A stretch of DNA of 43,255 nt. Source: Blautia sp. GTDB lineage: Bacteria > Bacillota > Clostridia > Lachnospirales > Lachnospiraceae. The first letter of the stretch is position 1, and every line of letters starts with the position of its first letter. Positions 6,202 through 14,679 of this stretch are shown here, piece after piece. The position numbers and the translations under genes are program-made. Under the pieces are notes generated by a model that saw only the letters and a list, made by a program, of their open reading frames with translations, did no database searches and was not told where the DNA came from. The DNA lies in the NCBI GenBank assembly GCA_017515325.1, contig JAFWGA010000060.1, positions 1-43,255 on the forward strand, in the 5' to 3' direction.

Positions 6202-7692
6202 TTACTTGCTTGTTGACTTCAAGGTCGGGAACAGGAGCACGTCCCTGATGGCCTGGCTGTCCGTCAGCAGCATGCACATACGGTCAATCCCGTACCCGAT
6301 GCCGCCCGTCGGCGGCATCCCGATCTCCAATGCGTTGAGGAAGTCCTCGTCTGTGGTATTGGCCTCCTCATCGCCCTGAGCCAGAGCTTCCTCCTGCGCC
6401 TTAAAGCGTTCCCTCTGGTCGATGGGATCGTTCAGCTCTGAATAGGCATTGGCCATCTCCCAGCCGTTCATAAAGAATTCAAACCGCTCCACGTACTCCG
6501 GATCATCCGGCTTTTTCTTGGTCAGGGGAGAAATCTCGATGGGATGATCCATGACAAAGGTAGGCTGGATCAGAGTCTCCTCCACAAACTGTTCGAAGAA
6601 GAGATTCAGAATATCCCCCTTCTTATGGCGTTCCTCATATTCCACATGGTGTTCCTTGGCTGCTGCCCTTGCTTCTTCCAGGGTATGGATGTCATGGAAA
6701 TCAACGCCCGTGCGTACCTTCACAGCATCTACCATTGTGATACGTGCAAAGGGCTTGCCCAGATCCATCTCTACGCCATTGTAGACGATGGTGGTGGTGC
6801 CCAGCACCTCCTGAGCCACATAACGATAAAGATTTTCTGTCAGATCCATCATACCATGATAGTCCGTGTATGCCTGATAGAGCTCCATCAGAGTAAACTC
6901 CGGATTGTGGCGGGTGTCAAGACCCTCGTTCCGGAAAACACGGCCGATTTCATAAACCCTCTCCAGGCCTCCCACAATCAGGCGCTTCAGATACAGCTCC
7001 AGGGATATCCTGAGCTTGAGATCCTCATCCAAAGCATTGAAATGGGTCTCGAAGGGTCTGGCGGCAGCGCCGCCGGCATTCGCCACCAGCATAGGGGTTT
7101 CCACTTCCATAAAGCCCTGACTGTCCAGATAGCGGCGGATCGCGCTGATGATCTTCGACCGCTTGATAAAGGTGTCCTTCGCCTCGGGATTCATGATCAG
7201 ATCCACATACCTTTGACGGTAGCGCAGATCACGATTGGTCATGCCATGGTATTTTTCCGGGAGAACCTGGAGACTTTTGGAAAGAAGAGTCAGCTCAGAA
7301 GCATGGACAGAGATTTCTCCCGTCTTTGTCCGAAAAACCTCCCCCTTCACGCCAATGATATCACCGACATCCAGCTTCTTGAACTCCTTATAGGGTTCTT
7401 CGCCCAGAGAATCCCTTGCCACGTAGACCTGGATGGTTCCCTGAAGATCCTGTACATGGCAGAAGGAGGCTTTGCCCATCACACGCTTCGACATCATTCT
7501 GCCGGCTATGGTCGCCTGCTGCCCTTCCAGTTCCTCAAACTGATCTTTAATCTCCTGGCTGTGACGGGAAACCTCATATTTTACCAGTCGAAAGGGATCC
7601 TTTCCCTCTGCCTGCAGCTGGGCGAGCTTCTCCCTGCGCACCGCTCTGAGATGATTGATATCCTGCTCCTGCTCCATTCTGACTTCAGCCAC
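6202..7692 (-). CDS. lysS: lysyl-tRNA synthetase, class II
   Basis: A 496-residue cytosolic enzyme charging tRNA-Lys. The N-terminal OB-fold anticodon-binding domain (about 55-160) has [21 protein letters not shown]. The class II catalytic core carries motif 2 FRNEG (253-257) with RHNPEFT (261-267), and motif 3 GIGYGIDRM near the C-terminus, so it is complete and functional. The start is a GTG at 7692 with AAGGAGGG six bases upstream; the in-frame ATG five codons later lacks such a site. The protein ends [11 protein letters not shown]. The last few residues look replaced or trimmed relative to usual tails, as expected if an ICE inserted at the 3' end and restored a stop. A promoter is visible at 7722-7750. 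Confidence 0.96.
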   Translation of the reverse strand: MAEVRMEQEQDINHLRAVRREKLAQLQAEGKDPFRLVKYEVSRHSQEIKDQFEELEGQQATIAGRMMSKRVMGKASFCHVQDLQGTIQVYVARDSLGEEPYKEFKKLDVGDIIGVKGEVFRTKTGEISVHASELTLLSKSLQVLPEKYHGMTNRDLRYRQRYVDLIMNPEAKDTFIKRSKIISAIRRYLDSQGFMEVETPMLVANAGGAAARPFETHFNALDEDLKLRISLELYLKRLIVGGLERVYEIGRVFRNEGLDTRHNPEFTLMELYQAYTDYHGMMDLTENLYRYVAQEVLGTTTIVYNGVEMDLGKPFARITMVDAVKVRTGVDFHDIHTLEEARAAAKEHHVEYEERHKKGDILNLFFEQFVEETLIQPTFVMDHPIEISPLTKKKPDDPEYVERFEFFMNGWEMANAYSELNDPIDQRERFKAQEEALAQGDEEANTTDEDFLNALEIGMPPTGGIGYGIDRMCMLLTDSQAIRDVLLFPTLKSTSK

Positions 7693-7721
7693 CTTTATCC
7701 CTCCTTGTAATTCCTGCGCAT

Positions 7722-7750
7722 ACTATACCCGCGTCCACAATGATAGGCAA
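7722..7750 (-). promoter_or_regulatory. probable lysS promoter
   Basis: On the minus strand TTGCCT (7750-7745), a 17-base spacer and TATAGT (7727-7722) fit a sigma-A promoter, 30 bases before the lysS start codon. This gives lysS its own start independent of greA. Confidence 0.6.
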
Positions 7751-7814
7751 CAACACATATCATGCCCCGTTGTCTATAAGCCTCCGGTATATAAAGCCAC
7801 ACCCTTATGGATCA

Positions 7815-8297
7815 TTATGATGGGCGGATAATCTCCAGGATCTGATAGGAAATCGTGTCCTCCGGAGCCTCCACCTCGACAACATCTCCTACCCGGGCAC
7901 CCAGCAGAGCCCTGCCAAGAGGAGATTCATTGGAAATTTTACCTGACAGGCTGTCCACCTCTGTAGAGCCCACGATCATGAATTCATCGTTCTCATCGTC
8001 CTCGATATCGTGGATCACCACCTTGCAGCCGATCCCGACCACATCCGGATCCCCTTCATCGTCGCCGACCACCTCTGCGTTTTTCAGGATCTTTTTGATT
8101 TCCTCGATACGGGCATAGATATCCCGCTGTTCATCCATGGCGGCATCATATTCCGCGTTCTCGGAAAGGTCACCCTGCTCACGGGCTTCCTTGATGATCT
8201 GGGCTATCTCCTGGCTGCGGACAGTCTCCAGCTCTTCGAGCTCGAGTTCAAGCTTCTGCATACCATCACGGGTAAGAATATTCTTCTTCTCTTCCAT
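7815..8297 (-). CDS. greA: transcription elongation factor GreA
   Basis: A 160-residue protein that rescues backtracked RNA polymerase by stimulating transcript cleavage. The N-terminal coiled coil (about 1-75) has the hallmark GDLSENAEYDAAMDEQ with the acidic tip. The C-terminal FKBP-like domain includes SPLGRALLGARVGDVVEVEAP. The ATG at 8297 (MEEKKNILTRDGM) is chosen over an upstream in-frame ATG at 8369 because the longer N-terminus is not GreA-like and GGAG sits in the leader. It lies upstream of lysS in the same direction, a pairing common in Firmicutes. Confidence 0.95.
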   Translation of the reverse strand: MEEKKNILTRDGMQKLELELEELETVRSQEIAQIIKEAREQGDLSENAEYDAAMDEQRDIYARIEEIKKILKNAEVVGDDEGDPDVVGIGCKVVIHDIEDDENDEFMIVGSTEVDSLSGKISNESPLGRALLGARVGDVVEVEAPEDTISYQILEIIRPS

Positions 8298-8335
8298 TGC
8301 ACTCCATCTCCTATGACTGATACTGGGCAAACCAC

Positions 8336-8355
8336 CAAAATGCTTGCATTTTGAT
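8336..8355. repeat. 20-base inverted repeat shared exactly with 19166-19185
   Basis: CAAAATGCTTGCATTTTGAT: arms AAAATGC and GCATTTT around TT. The identical 20 bases form the upper stem of the repeat element at 19156-19250. It lies in the greA leader region between dus and greA. Confidence 0.7.
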
Positions 8356-8394
8356 CCATCGGCGGCCACTTCCTGTGTGCGGCTCGGGGATACA

Positions 8395-8434
8395 AAAGAA
8401 GCACGCCATTTAACTTAGCGTGCCTCTTCTTTAC
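8395..8434 (-). terminator. intrinsic terminator after dus
   Basis: On the minus strand AAGAAGAG-GCACGC, loop, GCGTGC-TTCTTTTG: a 6-bp GC stem extended by AAGAAG/CTTCTT, with a T-rich 3' side. It lies 28 bases after the dus stop codon. Confidence 0.65.
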
Positions 8435-8461
8435 AAAAGAATCAATATACTCGCATAAAAT

Positions 8462-9571
8462 TCATGAAAAATCATTGTAATAGCTTTTCGTATATTTGTC
8501 AAGCAGTTCCTGAAGCGCGGCATAGGTTTCGACGGTGTTTGCTTCCCGTCGAAGGACCGCTCCATGGGGCATTCCGGCAGTATACCAGGCGATATGTTTG
8601 CGCATTTCCCGCATACCGGCCTTCTCCCCGTGATACTCCACCTGCATCCCGGCATGCCGAAGAATCATGGCACATACTCTTTCCAGATGCGCAGGATCAT
8701 ATGGCCTCCGCCCTTCCTGCTGCTTCTCGGCCCTTCTCCAGCCTTCCGGTGGCTGCTCAGTCCCGCAGATGATCCGGCTCTCCTGCCGTGCCCCGGCAAA
8801 GTATGAATTCAGCTCCTGAAAGATCCAGGGATTTCCCCTTGCCGCCCTTCCCACCATCACGGCGTCACAGCCGCTCTCTATCATCCTCTTTAGCGCCGTC
8901 CTGCCGGAATCGATGTCTCCGTTTCCTATGACCGGGATTGTCACGGCCTCCTTCACCAGACGGATGGCTTCCCAGTCCGCCTTCCCGGAATAATACTGCT
9001 GCCTGGTTCTGCCGTGGACGATGATCGCTGCCGCTCCGGCATCCTCCAGCCTTCTGGCAAGATCAGGGATATCCACCGATACCCCCTCAAAGCCGATCCG
9101 GATCTTGGCCGTGACAGGCTTGCTCACAGCGTGGGAAACGCTTGAGACAATCCTTGCCACCAGTACCGGATCCTTCAGAAGGGCGGAACCCTCATTGTTA
9201 TTTACCACCTTTGGGACAGGGCATCCCATATTCAGATCCAGAATATCGAAGGGAAGCTCTTCAATGCTTTTTGCCACTTCCCCCATCAGCTCCGGCTCAT
9301 TACCGAAGAGCTGCAGGGAGACAGGATGCTCTGCGGGATGAATTTCCAGGAGAGCCTGCGTATTTTTATTATGGTAGGAGATTGCCTTCGCGCTGACCAT
9401 TTCCATACAGATCAGGCCGGCGCCCTGCTCTTTGCACAGCAGACGGAAGGGAAGATCCGTCACCCCGGCCATAGGGGCCAGTGCGAAACGGTTGGGAATC
9501 ACTACCCTTCCGATCCGCCAGGCCGACTCCGGCATCTTCCCCTCCGTCTGCAAAAACAAGGGCTCTTCCAT
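8462..9571 (-). CDS. dusB: tRNA-dihydrouridine synthase, DusB/NifR3 type
   Basis: A 369-residue flavoenzyme reducing uridine to dihydrouridine in tRNA. The TIM barrel shows PMAGVTD (33-39), LNMGCPVPKV with the catalytic Cys at 117, the FMN-contacting Lys in AKIRIGF (about 156), HGRTR (186-190) and GNGDI (216-220). It is slightly longer than usual. An extra Arg/Glu/Gln-rich segment of about 35 residues lies near 272-305 (REQ-rich EGWRRAEKQQEGRRPYD) between the barrel and the helical C-terminal domain. AAGG precedes the ATG. The sirtuin gene lies 83 bases upstream in the same direction. Confidence 0.92.
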   Translation of the reverse strand: MEEPLFLQTEGKMPESAWRIGRVVIPNRFALAPMAGVTDLPFRLLCKEQGAGLICMEMVSAKAISYHNKNTQALLEIHPAEHPVSLQLFGNEPELMGEVAKSIEELPFDILDLNMGCPVPKVVNNNEGSALLKDPVLVARIVSSVSHAVSKPVTAKIRIGFEGVSVDIPDLARRLEDAGAAAIIVHGRTRQQYYSGKADWEAIRLVKEAVTIPVIGNGDIDSGRTALKRMIESGCDAVMVGRAARGNPWIFQELNSYFAGARQESRIICGTEQPPEGWRRAEKQQEGRRPYDPAHLERVCAMILRHAGMQVEYHGEKAGMREMRKHIAWYTAGMPHGAVLRREANTVETYAALQELLDKYTKSYYNDFS

Positions 9572-9654
9572 CCTTTTGTCTCCTTATCTGTAATTATCAG
9601 TTTTTCGGACGTTTTTGACTGTTGCTGCCGAGAGGGCAGCGAATCAAACCGTTT

Positions 9655-10602
9655 TCAGGATCTCTTTAGAAGCTGCTCCAGAACATCTCCGATATCTTCA
9701 TTCAGACAGATCGATTGTTTTCTGATTTCCTCAGCCGCAACCGCCTCCCCGTCATTTACACATGCATATGTAATATTGGAGTGATCCGCCGTCAGCTTCC
9801 AGAAGGGATACTTGATGATTCCCGGCGATGCGGTTCCCACCCCCAGCTCAAGCAGCAGAAGAGAATCCTTTGACCATTCCCGCAGGAAGGCGGAATACCG
9901 TTCGGAAGCGTTTCTGAATCCATCATCCTCCACAAAGGTTTCGTCAAAACGCAGATTCATTGTCATTGGCTCTCCGCAGACCGAGCAATAGGGTACCATT
10001 TCTGAAGGGATATGCATTTTCAGGCTTGCATAGTCCGTCTTTCCCTCCTCAGTTCGGAAGGGAGAGAGATTCCCCTGATCATCTATGCCAAAGCCCTGGG
10101 ACAGAACCATTTTGATCACCTTTGATTTGTTATCATAATTGCGGAAATGGCAGGGTTTGCTGCACTGCCAAAGCCCATAATCTCCCTGGGTATAAAAAAT
10201 CCGTTTTTTGTCGAATCCGGCCTTCTGGAATTGATGATCGGCATTGCTGGTCAGGACAAAATAATCCTTGTCCTCAAGAAGCTTCAGAAGGTTTTCATAT
10301 ACGGGAAGGGGCGGAAGCTCATAACGGTTGATATAAATGAGCCGGCTCCAATATGCCCAATACTCCTCCAGTGTCTCATAGGGATAAAACCCGCCGGAGT
10401 ACATATCCGAAAAGCCATACTTTTCGGAAAAATCCCCGAAATACTTCTCGAATCTTTCACCGGCAGAGGAAAGACCTGCAGAGGCAGATAATCCTGAGCC
10501 GGCTCCGATCACTACCGCATTTGCGTTTTGCAGGGCTTCACCCAGCTTGCGAATGCCGTCACGCGTATCCTGTGTCTGAATGCCTCTCCTTCTTCCAAAC
10601 AT
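9655..10602 (-). CDS. SirTM-like sirtuin (probable protein ADP-ribosyltransferase)
   Basis: A 315-residue NAD-binding Sir2-family protein. The start at 10602 (MFGRRRG) is preceded by GGAAGGAGG; an in-frame ATG at 10653 lacks this. The Rossmann NAD motif GAGSGLSASAGL lies at 33-44 and TSNADHQF at 118-125. A zinc ribbon uses C147/C151 and C206/C209. At the position where deacetylase sirtuins have the catalytic His of the HG motif, this protein reads Y-T-Q-G-D-Y-G (Gln139). Loss of that His, and the overall sequence style, are features of the SirTM class, whose studied members ADP-ribosylate rather than deacetylate. The usual SirTM partners (macrodomain, GcvH-like, lipoate ligase) are not next to it here. 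Substrate unknown. Confidence 0.85.
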   Translation of the reverse strand: MFGRRRGIQTQDTRDGIRKLGEALQNANAVVIGAGSGLSASAGLSSAGERFEKYFGDFSEKYGFSDMYSGGFYPYETLEEYWAYWSRLIYINRYELPPLPVYENLLKLLEDKDYFVLTSNADHQFQKAGFDKKRIFYTQGDYGLWQCSKPCHFRNYDNKSKVIKMVLSQGFGIDDQGNLSPFRTEEGKTDYASLKMHIPSEMVPYCSVCGEPMTMNLRFDETFVEDDGFRNASERYSAFLREWSKDSLLLLELGVGTASPGIIKYPFWKLTADHSNITYACVNDGEAVAAEEIRKQSICLNEDIGDVLEQLLKRS

Positions 10603-10616
10603 ATTCTGCCTCCTTC

Positions 10617-10703
10617 CATAACACGGCTTTATACCTTGACTCAATCTCTTCAAATGACGTTTTTTCGCCCTGGTATCGCTCCCTTTAGTGACCGCACAGG
10701 TCG
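10617..10703 (+). repeat. dispersed repeat family R3, copy 1
   Basis: The stretch between proB and the sirtuin holds CATAACACGGCTTTA (10617-10631) and, further on, TGGTATCG with CCCTTTAGTGACCGCACAGG (10671-10700). Both modules recur with few changes at 37722-37780, and the second at 14566-14601. GACC-GCACA-GGTC forms a small stem. No gene is seen in 10704-10790. Confidence 0.6.
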
Positions 10704-10790
10704 GATTTTTGCTTGAGCTGACAGGACTGACGAAGACAGAATCTGTCTCCTCCCTGAAAGCGATGACCGGATTACCGGCTCACCGGCATC

Positions 10791-11588
10791 TTAACGCTTT
10801 GCCACAAACAGCGTTCCTACTTTTTTCCCCCCAACGATATCATACAGAGCTTCAGGATTCTTTCCGTTGGTCACAATGGTATCTATACCCTGGGACATGG
10901 CCAGCTCTGCTGCCTGCAGCTTTGTGCGCATTCCCCCGGTTCCTCTGCGGGATCCGGCGCCGCCGGCCAGCTCGTAGGTTGAAGCATCGATATTCTCGAT
11001 CCGGCTGATCAGCTTTGCATCCTTAAACAGGCGGGGATCCTTATCATAAAAGCCCTCGATATCCGAAAGGATAATCAGCTTATCTGCCCGGCAGAGCACG
11101 GCCACAACCGCACTGAGCATGTCATTGTCCCCAAAGAGCTTATCCTCGGACTCGATCTCTGTATAGCTCACCGAATCGTTCTCATTGACGATGGGAATAA
11201 TCTTCTGCTCCAGCAAGGCTTCAAAGGTATTGGCAAGGTTCTCCTTTTTTACCTCCTGGGCGATATCCTCTGCATTCAGCAGGATCTGAGCCACGGTCTT
11301 ATTGTAATAACCGAAAAACTTGTCATACAGAAACATATTCTCGCACTGGCCCACTGCAGCGGCAGCCTGCTTCATCCGCATTTCCCTTGGCCTTTCCGGC
11401 AGGTGCATTTTGTTTGCGCCGACAGCAATGGCCCCGGAAGATACCAGGACCAGTTCATTCCCCATGTTCTGAATATCAGCCAGGGTCATGGCCAGCTGCT
11501 CCATCGTCCTCAGATTAGAATTTCCCAATTCATTTGTCAGGGTAGAGGTGCCTACCTTAACCACAATACGATTCCGTTTGATGCCCAT
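10791..11588 (-). CDS. proB: glutamate 5-kinase, short form without PUA domain
   Basis: A 265-residue amino-acid kinase making gamma-glutamyl phosphate, the first step of proline synthesis. Visible are VKVGTSTLT (9-17), LVSSGAIAVG, the substrate-binding NENDSVS and the nucleotide-binding DIEGFYDKDPR. It ends at the kinase domain (GGKKVGTLFVAKR), lacking the C-terminal PUA domain of the roughly 365-residue enzymes, as is common in clostridia. No proA (glutamyl phosphate reductase) is adjacent. The ATG has AAGGAAA upstream and a good promoter lies at 11654-11682. Confidence 0.93.
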   Translation of the reverse strand: MGIKRNRIVVKVGTSTLTNELGNSNLRTMEQLAMTLADIQNMGNELVLVSSGAIAVGANKMHLPERPREMRMKQAAAAVGQCENMFLYDKFFGYYNKTVAQILLNAEDIAQEVKKENLANTFEALLEQKIIPIVNENDSVSYTEIESEDKLFGDNDMLSAVVAVLCRADKLIILSDIEGFYDKDPRLFKDAKLISRIENIDASTYELAGGAGSRRGTGGMRTKLQAAELAMSQGIDTIVTNGKNPEALYDIVGGKKVGTLFVAKR

Positions 11589-11653
11589 ATAAATTTCCTT
11601 CTTTATATAATATATTGATGATCCGGCTTTTCCTGCTGATCTGTATTGTCCGT

Positions 11654-11682
11654 ATTATATATGCATCCCGGCAAAATCACAA
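11654..11682 (-). promoter_or_regulatory. probable proB promoter
   Basis: On the minus strand TTGTGA (11682-11677), 17 bases, TATAAT (11659-11654). It lies 66 bases upstream of proB. On the plus strand a TATAAT at 11736-11741, with a poor -35, may serve the malic enzyme gene. Confidence 0.6.
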
Positions 11683-11819
11683 GAAGCAACCATAAAAAAT
11701 TCCATTCTTCTCTTTCCTTTTTTCCTGCTATCAGCTATAATCTATACATAGCGCCCCGGAATATTTCTCTCATTCTGGGTAACCTGCACAATTATTTCAC
11801 ATCAAAGGAGGAATCACCT

Positions 11820-12992
11820 ATGAACTATGCAGAAGAATCCCTCAGACTTCACGGCGAATGGAAAGGCAAAATTGAGGTTATCTCTCGCGTACCCGTCAAG
11901 ACAAAGGATGATCTTTCCCTGGCTTACACTCCCGGTGTTGCCCAGCCCTGCCTGGAGATCCAGAAGGATGTCAACAAATCCTATGACCTGACCCGCCGCC
12001 ACAATATGTGCGCTGTCATCACAGATGGTTCCGCAGTCCTTGGCCTGGGAGATATCGGACCGGAAGCCGGCATGCCCGTCATGGAAGGAAAGTGCGTCCT
12101 GTTCAAATCCTTTGGCGATGTAGACGCATTCCCGCTCTGTGTCAAGACAAAGGATGTGGATGAGTTTGTAAAGACAGTCGCCCTCATCTCCGGCTCCTTC
12201 GGAGGCATTAACCTGGAGGACATCTCTGCTCCCCGCTGCTTCGAGATCGAGCGCAAGCTGAAGGAGTGTACAGATATCCCCATCTTCCATGATGATCAGC
12301 ATGGCACGGCCGTCATTACCCTTGCCGGCCTGACCAATGCCCTCAAGGTTGTCGGCAAGAAGAAAGAGGATGTCAGGATTGTCACCTCCGGTGCCGGTGC
12401 TGCCGCCATCGCCATCGTGAAGCTTCTCCTCTCCGCCGGCTTCAGGAACGTCATCATGTGCGACCGTAAGGGTGCCATCTATGAAGGACGCGATGGCCTG
12501 AACTGGATCAAAGAGGAGATGGCCAAGGTCACCAACCTTGAGAAGAGATCCGGCAGCATTGCCGAGATGCTGGTTGGCGCTGACGTCTTTATCGGCGTTT
12601 CCGGCCCCGGGACCATCACTACCGAAATGGTCAGGACCATGAATAAGGACGCCATCGTATTTGCCTGTGCCAACCCCACACCGGAGATCTTCCCGGATGA
12701 TGCCAAGGCAGGCGGCGCTGCCGTTATTTCCACCGGCCGCAGCGACTTCCCCAACCAGATCAACAACGTCCTTGCCTTCCCCGGCATTTTCCGTGGTACC
12801 TTCGATGTCCGGGCCAGTGATATCAACGAGGAGATGAAGATGGCTGCTGCCAAGGCTCTGGCGGATCTGATCCCGGAGAACGAGCTGAATGCAGACTACA
12901 TCATCCCTTACGCCTTTGATCCCAAGGTCGGTCCGGCTGTGGCAAAGGCTGTCGCCCAGGCTGCCGTCGACAGCGGCGTTGCCAGGATCTGA
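11820..12992 (+). CDS. malic enzyme (malate dehydrogenase, oxaloacetate-decarboxylating)
   Basis: A 390-residue cytosolic enzyme converting malate to pyruvate and CO2 with NAD(P). The ATG at 11820 follows AAAGGAGG; longer in-frame starts have no such site. Tyr36 lies in YTPGVAQP and Lys91 in KCVLFKSFGD. The metal-binding HDDQHGTA is at 157-164, the Rossmann GAGAAAIAI at 191-199 and CANPTPEI further on. The length fits the short bacterial class. Directly downstream (55 bases) is a 2-hydroxycarboxylate transporter, so the pair forms a malate uptake and decarboxylation operon. The cofactor cannot be decided from sequence alone. Confidence 0.93.
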   Translation: MNYAEESLRLHGEWKGKIEVISRVPVKTKDDLSLAYTPGVAQPCLEIQKDVNKSYDLTRRHNMCAVITDGSAVLGLGDIGPEAGMPVMEGKCVLFKSFGDVDAFPLCVKTKDVDEFVKTVALISGSFGGINLEDISAPRCFEIERKLKECTDIPIFHDDQHGTAVITLAGLTNALKVVGKKKEDVRIVTSGAGAAAIAIVKLLLSAGFRNVIMCDRKGAIYEGRDGLNWIKEEMAKVTNLEKRSGSIAEMLVGADVFIGVSGPGTITTEMVRTMNKDAIVFACANPTPEIFPDDAKAGGAAVISTGRSDFPNQINNVLAFPGIFRGTFDVRASDINEEMKMAAAKALADLIPENELNADYIIPYAFDPKVGPAVAKAVAQAAVDSGVARI

Positions 12993-13047
12993 TCTGTCCT
13001 GATGTTACCCTGATCATTCGTACTCAAGGATAAGAAAGGATTGGAAT

Positions 13048-14430
13048 ATGGATAATAAAGAACTCAAGCTCTTTAATATGCCGTGGAAGATGTTCCTCTT
13101 TATCACGATTATCATTCTGATCGCCACCTACATTGGCGTCCTTCCTCCCGGCATGACCGGCTGCTTTGCCTTCATGATCATCGTAGGCACCTGGCTCGAT
13201 CTGATCGGCAACAAGACCCCTATCATCAAGGATTTCTTTGGCGGCGGAGCCATTGTCATTCTTTTTGGTGTGGCTGCCCTACATTATTTCCATCTCTTCC
13301 CGGAGACCATCACCGATGCGGAAGGAGTCGCCACCACCTATATGCAGTTCTGGAAGAGCTTTGATCTGGTGGGAAACATCAACACCTTCTTCAAGCCCAC
13401 CGGAGCCTTCCTTGACTGGTATATCGCAGCCCTGATCACAGGCTCTATCCTGGGCATGAACCGCAAGCTCCTCATCAAGGCAGCAGCCAGGTACTTCCCG
13501 GCTATCTTCGGTGGTCTGATTCTCGCCTTCGGCCTCTGTATGGGTGTAGCCCATCTGATGCACTACGGTGAGATCAAGGCCCTCCTTCTGATCGCCCTTC
13601 CTATCATGGGCGGCGGAATGGGCGCAGGAGCTTCACCCCTTTCCAAGATCTTTGACGCCTCAGGAACCATGACAGCCTCGGAAGCCCTGTCCGTTATGAC
13701 CCCCGCCGTTGCTATCGGCAATGCCATCTCCATCGTCCTCGGCGGACTCCTGGTCAAGCTCCTCAGGGGAAGCTGGTGGAATGGTCAGGGAACTCTGATG
13801 CAGGCCTCCTCCATGGATCCCTCCGAGCTGGAAATCAGCCCGGAAATGAAAGAAAAGCGTGAAAAGATCTCCGTCACCAACCTTGGCATCGGCCTTCTGG
13901 TCTCCGGCGCTTTCTTCACCTGGGGTTATATCTGCTCCAATATCTGGTCTCTGCTGGTACCTGCGGTTACCATCCATGCCTATGCCTTCATGATCATCAC
14001 TGTCGCCATCTTCAAGATCGGCAACTTTATGCCGGAATGGATCGAAATTGCCTGCTATCAGTGGTTCCAGTTCATCATGAAGAACCTGACCAACGTCCTT
14101 TTGTTTGGTATCGGTCTGTGCTACCTGGATCTGGGACAGGTCATCGAGAGCTTCTCTCTGACCTATCTGGCCCTGTGCGGCATCACCGTTGTCGGCGCAT
14201 TCTTTGGGGCAGCCCTCGTCGGCAAGATCGTGGGCTTCTATCCGGTAGAGGCTGGTATCACAGCCGGTCTTTGTATGTCCAATATGGGCGGTACCGGCGA
14301 CGTTGCCGTTCTTTCCGCGGCAGACCGTATGGAGCTTATGCCCTTCGCGCAGATTTCTTCCCGTCTGGGCGGCGCCATCATCCTGCTGATCGGCTCACTG
14401 CTTCTTTCCACTCTGGGAGGATTGCTATAG
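13048..14430 (+). CDS. 2-hydroxycarboxylate transporter (2-HCT; malate/citrate symporter)
   Basis: A 460-residue inner-membrane protein with about 11 hydrophobic segments. The two signature re-entrant loops of the CitS/MleP/MaeN family are present: GGGMGAGASPLSKIFD (about 188-203) and NMGGTGDVAVLSAADRM (about 412-428). It imports malate or citrate with Na+ or H+, or exchanges with lactate. Co-location with the malic enzyme points to malate. AAAGGA precedes the ATG. A strong terminator follows at 14498-14533. Confidence 0.93.
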   Translation: MDNKELKLFNMPWKMFLFITIIILIATYIGVLPPGMTGCFAFMIIVGTWLDLIGNKTPIIKDFFGGGAIVILFGVAALHYFHLFPETITDAEGVATTYMQFWKSFDLVGNINTFFKPTGAFLDWYIAALITGSILGMNRKLLIKAAARYFPAIFGGLILAFGLCMGVAHLMHYGEIKALLLIALPIMGGGMGAGASPLSKIFDASGTMTASEALSVMTPAVAIGNAISIVLGGLLVKLLRGSWWNGQGTLMQASSMDPSELEISPEMKEKREKISVTNLGIGLLVSGAFFTWGYICSNIWSLLVPAVTIHAYAFMIITVAIFKIGNFMPEWIEIACYQWFQFIMKNLTNVLLFGIGLCYLDLGQVIESFSLTYLALCGITVVGAFFGAALVGKIVGFYPVEAGITAGLCMSNMGGTGDVAVLSAADRMELMPFAQISSRLGGAIILLIGSLLLSTLGGLL

Positions 14431-14497
14431 CAGCATAAGAGCAAAGCCTTCTCTGCCGGAATAAGTCATAGGGTGGAAGAAGTCTCTGCCATAGTGA

Positions 14498-14533
14498 AGG
14501 GCGTCAGTACCTTTCGGTACCGACGCCCTTTTT
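14498..14533 (+). terminator. intrinsic terminator of the malate operon
   Basis: GGGCGTCAGTACC - TTTC - GGTACCGACGCCC followed by TTTTT: a 12-bp stem with one bulged or mismatched A and a stable tetraloop, 70 bases after the transporter stop. Confidence 0.85.
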
Positions 14534-14544
14534 CCTTCTATGCC

Positions 14545-14640
14545 CGCGCATGTTTTGTGAATACCGTTGGCATCGGACACTTTAGTTGACCGTACAGGCC
14601 GCATGATAAAACGCCTAAGCGGCGTTTCTGCGCAGCAAGA
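14545..14640 (+). repeat. dispersed repeat family R3, copy 2, with adjoining stem-loop
   Basis: GTTGGCATCGGACACTTTAG (14566-14585) then TTGACCGTACAGGCCG, matching the copies near 10671 and 37746. It is preceded by GCGCAT as at 37720. It is followed by a stem AAACGCC-TAAGC-GGCGTTT (14610-14628) and CTGCGCAG, similar in layout to the stem-then-GCGCC arrangement of family R1. It fills the gap before the 14680 gene. Confidence 0.55.
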
Positions 14641-14679
14641 ACCTGTGAATCCATTCCATTTTTGTACAAGGAGGCTCTC

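Noticed and set aside
6544-7710. 388-codon open frame on the plus strand across lysS
   Set aside because: It is the antisense reading of a fully canonical lysS, has no ribosome site, and its protein (His-, Leu- and Ile-rich, low motif content) looks like a codon-bias shadow.
8395-8434. tRNA-like or small RNA fold between dus and greA
   Set aside because: Only one stem with a T-rich tail is present; it is explained as the dus terminator. I found no tRNA or rRNA gene in the window.
11589-11819. Riboswitch upstream of the malic enzyme gene
   Set aside because: The region is AT-rich with promoter-like boxes but I could not find a conserved aptamer pattern or a terminator stem.
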